Shown: in pieces, positions 7,045-10,290 of the stretch
Position numbering within the stretch: position 1 is the first letter of the stretch
Layout: every line of letters starts with the position of its first letter
Origin: Alphaproteobacteria bacterium
GTDB lineage: Bacteria; Pseudomonadota; Alphaproteobacteria; Rhodobacterales; Rhodobacteraceae
Length of the DNA stretch: 10,290 bases
NCBI GenBank assembly: GCA_030425945.1
Contig: JAUHZL010000062.1
Location: 1-10,290 of the forward strand
Direction: 5' to 3'
Notes under the pieces: model-generated
Told to the model about the DNA's origin: nothing
What the model saw: the letters and a program-made list of their open reading frames with translations, nothing else
The model's database searches: none
Made by a program: the position numbers and the translations under genes

Positions 7045-7073
7045 TGTGCCCGAAATCTCTGATTTCGGGCACA
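7045..7073 (+). terminator. Strong intraoperonic hairpin (terminator/attenuator or 3'-end stabiliser)
   Basis: A perfect 13-bp stem, TGTGCCCGAAATC (7045-7057) with GATTTCGGGCACA (7061-7073), closes a 3-nt TCT loop. It is followed by TTTCTTAACTCTT, an imperfect T-rich tail. It lies 24 nt after the stop of the binding-protein gene and 26 nt before the start of the first ATPase gene, which share direction. Inference: it causes partial termination and/or blocks 3' exonucleases, so that the binding protein is made in excess over the membrane complex, as is common in ABC import operons. Confidence 0.8.
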
Positions 7074-7099
7074 TTTCTTAACTCTTGTGAGGTGGCCGG

Positions 7100-7885
<786 letters not shown>

Positions 7886-7897
7886 ACGGGATGAGGT

Positions 7898-8635
7898 ATG
7901 AGGGTACCCGGGGGCGGCACGGTGGCTGAGCCCTTCCTGATCGGGGACAAGATGACCGGCGGCTACGGCAAGGGCGCGGACATCCTGCACGAGTGCACGA
8001 TCGCGGTCGAGGAAGGCGAGATCGCGGTGATCGTCGGCCCCAATGGTGCGGGCAAATCCACCGCCATGAAGGCGGTCTTCGGCATGCTGAACGTCCGGCA
8101 GGGGGCGGTGCGCCTCGGTGGCGAGGACATCACGCGCCTGTCGCCGCAGGACCGCGTCGCCAAGGGCATGGCCTTCGTGCCGCAGACCTCGAACATCTTC
8201 ACGTCGCTGACCGTGGAAGAGAACCTCGAGATGGGGGCCTTCCTGCGCCGGGACGACATTTCTCACACGATGGCACAGGTTTACGAGCTGTTCCCGATCC
8301 TGAAGGAGAAGCGCCGCCAGCACGCGGGCGAGTTGTCCGGGGGCCAGCGCCAGCAGGTCGCCGTCGGGCGCGCCCTGATGACCCAGCCCAAGGTCCTGAT
8401 GCTGGACGAGCCGACAGCCGGCGTCTCCCCGATCGTGATGGACGAGCTCTTCGACCGCATCATCGAGGTGGCGCGGACCGGCATCTCGATTCTGATGGTC
8501 GAACAGAACGCCCGCCAGGCGCTCGAGATCGCGGACAAGGGCTATGTGCTGGTGCAGGGGCGCAACGCCCATACCGGCAGCGGCAAGGACCTGCTGCAGG
8601 ACCCCGAGGTCCGGCGCAGCTTCCTCGGCGGCTGA
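7898..8635 (+). CDS. livF: ABC transporter ATP-binding protein, LivF-like
   Basis: This is the second ATPase of the importer, expected to pair with the LivG-like subunit. From the ATG at 7898 it is 245 residues long, with Walker A GPNGAGKST (47-55), Q-loop Gln96 (VPQTSN), signature LSGGQ (146-150) and Walker B VLMLDE (166-171) followed by PTAGVSP. VEQNARQALEIAD (201-213) replaces the usual H-loop histidine with Gln203, a LivF trademark. The start is uncertain. The ATG at 7898 has only a poorly spaced purine tract and gives an odd leader (MRVPGGGT). The GTG at 7922 gives an N-terminus starting (M)AEPFLIGDKMTGGYG, which looks more natural for the family, with GGGGG upstream as a possible ribosome site. 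Either way the ATPase core is complete. The product ends 62 nt before the LivH-like permease gene. Confidence 0.92.
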   Translation: MRVPGGGTVAEPFLIGDKMTGGYGKGADILHECTIAVEEGEIAVIVGPNGAGKSTAMKAVFGMLNVRQGAVRLGGEDITRLSPQDRVAKGMAFVPQTSNIFTSLTVEENLEMGAFLRRDDISHTMAQVYELFPILKEKRRQHAGELSGGQRQQVAVGRALMTQPKVLMLDEPTAGVSPIVMDELFDRIIEVARTGISILMVEQNARQALEIADKGYVLVQGRNAHTGSGKDLLQDPEVRRSFLGG

Positions 8636-8685
8636 GCCATGTCGGAGCGGAGCATGACATATCCAGATACCTTCTACGCTAGCCC

Positions 8686-8689
8686 GGAG
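8686..8689 (+). promoter_or_regulatory. Shine-Dalgarno site of the LivH-like permease gene
   Basis: GGAG is 8 nt before the ATG at 8698. This favours that ATG over the in-frame GTG at 8689, which overlaps the site itself. Confidence 0.6.
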
Positions 8690-8697
8690 TGCCGCCG

Positions 8698-9708
8698 ATG
8701 GACATGATCAACGCCCTGGTCGTGCTGGCGAACTTCGTCATCATCCCGGCGACCGCCTATGGCGCGCAACTCGCGCTCGGGGCGCTGGGGGTGACGCTGA
8801 TCTACGGCATCCTGCGGTTTTCGAATTTTGCACATGGCGACACGATGGCCTTCGGCACGATGGTCGTCATCCTCGCGACCTGGGGTTTGCAGGGGGCCGG
8901 GATCTCGCTCGGGCCGCTGCCGACCGCCCTGCTCGCCCTGCCCGTCGGCATCGCCGCCTGCGCGGTTCTGGTGATCGTGACCGACCGCGCCGTTTATGCG
9001 CATTACCGGCGGATCAAGGCCCCGCCGATCACCTTCGTGATCGCCTCGCTCGGCGTGATGTTCATCCTGAACGGCCTCGTCCGCTTCGTGATCGGTCCCG
9101 ACGACCAGAGCTTTGCCGACGGCGCCCGATTCCTGATTTCCGTCAGGGATTTCCGCGAGATGACGGGACTTCCTGAAGGCCTAGCGATCCGCACCAGCCA
9201 GGCTTTGACGCTGGTCACGGCAGCCATCGCGGTCGCCGCGCTGTTCTGGTTCCTGAACCGGACCCGGACCGGCAAGTCGATGCGCGCCTACTCGGACAAC
9301 GAGGATCTCGCGCTGCTGTCGGGGATCAATCCTGAACGGGTCGTCCTATATACGTGGCTGATCGTGGCGGCGCTGGCGACGACGGCCGGGGTGCTTTACG
9401 GCCTCGACAAGAGCTTCCGTCCCTTCGTCTATTTCCAGCTCCTGCTGCCGATCTTCGCCTCGGCCATCGTCGGCGGTCTGGGCAATCCGCTCGGGGCCAT
9501 CGCCGGGGCGTTCGTCGTTGCCTTCTCGGAGGTTGCCGTGACCTATGCCTTCAAGAAGGTACTGGGATACGTCCTGCCCGAGGCATGGGCACCGGACTCG
9601 CTCGCCCAGTTGCTGAGCACCGACTACAAGTTCGCCGTCAGCTTCATGATCCTCGTGATCGTGCTTCTCTTCCGGCCCACGGGCCTCTTCCGGGGGAAAT
9701 CGGTATGA
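8698..9708 (+). CDS. livH: Branched-chain amino acid-type ABC transporter permease, LivH-like
   Basis: This is an inner-membrane subunit of the importer, one of two permeases forming the translocation path. The 336-residue product is strongly hydrophobic. Family marks: LIYGILRFSNFAHGDTMAFG (34-53), matching the NFAHG motif of LivH-type permeases; the cytosolic coupling loop RTRTGKSMRAYSDNEDLALL (188-207); and SAIVGGLGNPLGAIAGA (255-271). Membrane segments are visible at about 18-38, 51-65, 76-95, 112-132, 170-187, 218-236, 247-262, 265-284 and 310-327. Start choice rests on GGAG 8 nt upstream of the ATG. The stop overlaps the ATG of the next permease gene (ATGA at 9705-9708), typical of translational coupling. 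The 62-nt gap before it has no recognisable promoter or terminator. The symbol is by family, not by proven substrate. Confidence 0.93.
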   Translation: MDMINALVVLANFVIIPATAYGAQLALGALGVTLIYGILRFSNFAHGDTMAFGTMVVILATWGLQGAGISLGPLPTALLALPVGIAACAVLVIVTDRAVYAHYRRIKAPPITFVIASLGVMFILNGLVRFVIGPDDQSFADGARFLISVRDFREMTGLPEGLAIRTSQALTLVTAAIAVAALFWFLNRTRTGKSMRAYSDNEDLALLSGINPERVVLYTWLIVAALATTAGVLYGLDKSFRPFVYFQLLLPIFASAIVGGLGNPLGAIAGAFVVAFSEVAVTYAFKKVLGYVLPEAWAPDSLAQLLSTDYKFAVSFMILVIVLLFRPTGLFRGKSV

Positions 9709-10290
9709 CGCTCAATCTCCGGGCCATCGGCCTCTTCGCCCTCGTCGGGCTGATCATCGTCCTGACAGGCATACTCCAGTCCTGGAACGTCGCGCTGACC
9801 ATCGTCAACATGGGCCTGATCAGCGCGATCATGGCGCTCGGCGTGAACATGCAATGGGGCTACGCGGGCCTCTTCAACGTCGGGATCATGGGTTTCGTCG
9901 CGCTCGGCGGTCTCGCCGCGGTGCTGACCGCGATGCCGCCCGTGGGCGAGGCCTGGGCCGCCGGCGGGATCCGCCTGTTGCTGGGGCTGGTCTGCGGTGC
10001 GGCGACCATCGTGGCGGCGATCCTCGCGTGGTCGAAGCTGCCGAAGACCCGCCTGCGGGCGGTCATCGTCTTCGTGATTCTTCTCGGCGGCTTCGTGCTT
10101 TACCGGATGGTCTTCGACCCGGCCCGCAGCGCGGTCGAGGCGGTCGACCCGGCCGCCACCGGCTATCTCGGCGGGCTCGGCCTGCCCGTCGTTCTGGGCT
10201 GGCCGATGGGCGGCGTCCTGGCTGCGGGCGCGGCCTGGATCGTCGGCAAGACCGCGCTTGGCCTGCGCTCGGACTATCTCGCCATCGCAA
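9705..10290 (+). CDS. livM: Branched-chain amino acid-type ABC transporter permease, LivM-like, 3' end missing
   Basis: This is the second inner-membrane permease of the importer. The frame starts at an ATG overlapping the livH stop, with GGGGGAA just upstream, and stays open to the window edge: 195 full codons, no stop. Family marks: ALGVNMQWGYAGLFNVGIMG (44-63), equivalent to the conserved LN-x-x-x-G-x-x-G-L-x-x-x-G region of LivM, and GLRSDYLAIA (186-195), equivalent to LRGDYLAIVTL in Escherichia coli LivM. Between these two landmarks lie about 125 residues, against about 50 in E. coli LivM by my recollection. The extra part includes a hydrophobic segment at about 118-134 and a short polar loop (PARSAVEAVDPAAT, 139-152), suggesting added membrane structure. 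The rest of the protein lies outside the window. Confidence 0.88.
   Translation, partial: MTLNLRAIGLFALVGLIIVLTGILQSWNVALTIVNMGLISAIMALGVNMQWGYAGLFNVGIMGFVALGGLAAVLTAMPPVGEAWAAGGIRLLLGLVCGAATIVAAILAWSKLPKTRLRAVIVFVILLGGFVLYRMVFDPARSAVEAVDPAATGYLGGLGLPVVLGWPMGGVLAAGAAWIVGKTALGLRSDYLAIA

Noticed and set aside
8639..8707. A 22-codon frame between the LivF- and LivH-like genes that overlaps the livH start and could be a leader peptide.
   Set aside because: It has no ribosome site or recognisable composition, and such short frames are common by chance in GC-rich DNA.

Overview
This window comes from a GC-rich chromosome with strong third-position GC bias. The gene content points to an alphaproteobacterium, most likely Rhodobacterales/Rhodobacteraceae: a PAS_5-type protein, a class II DAHP synthase, a GlxA-type regulator, a small RTX protein and a HAAT-family (Liv-type) ABC operon. 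No rRNA, tRNA, CRISPR array or phage genes were seen. The taxonomic call is inference from family content, not from a marker gene.

Layout. (1) Positions 1-385 hold the 3' end of a PAS-domain gene. It converges on a class II 3-deoxy-7-phosphoheptulonate synthase gene (396-1787, minus), the entry enzyme of the shikimate pathway. (2) A 246-bp divergent intergenic region with a candidate promoter and a palindrome separates that gene from a GlxA/AraC-type regulator (2034-3062, plus). (3) The 320-bp gap at 3063-3382 contains a 148-bp MITE-like element with 16-bp terminal inverted repeats, flanked by a perfect 4-bp CTAA duplication. (4) Next is a gene for a membrane-anchored, calcium-binding RTX protein with a PKD-like C-terminus (3383-4543, plus). 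It ends 2 nt from the stop of a convergent gene for a secreted PQQ-dependent sugar dehydrogenase-like protein (4546-5649, minus). (5) From 5839 to the right edge runs a Liv-type ABC importer operon in the order binding protein, ATPase (LivG-like), ATPase (LivF-like), permease (LivH-like), permease (LivM-like, cut by the window edge).

How the parts relate. The importer genes are co-directional and tightly spaced, and livH/livM share an ATGA overlap, so they form one transport unit. A strong hairpin directly after the binding-protein gene would let the binding protein be made in excess over the ATPases and permeases. The substrate cannot be read from sequence. The regulator could act on its divergent neighbour aroG, on itself or elsewhere; nothing in the window settles that. 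Shikimate biosynthesis, the RTX protein and the sugar dehydrogenase look like unrelated neighbours.

I found no convincing new multi-gene system. The best leads are the MITE-like insertion, the enlarged LivM-like permease with roughly 70 extra residues, the membrane-anchored RTX/PKD protein, and the hairpin inside the transporter operon.
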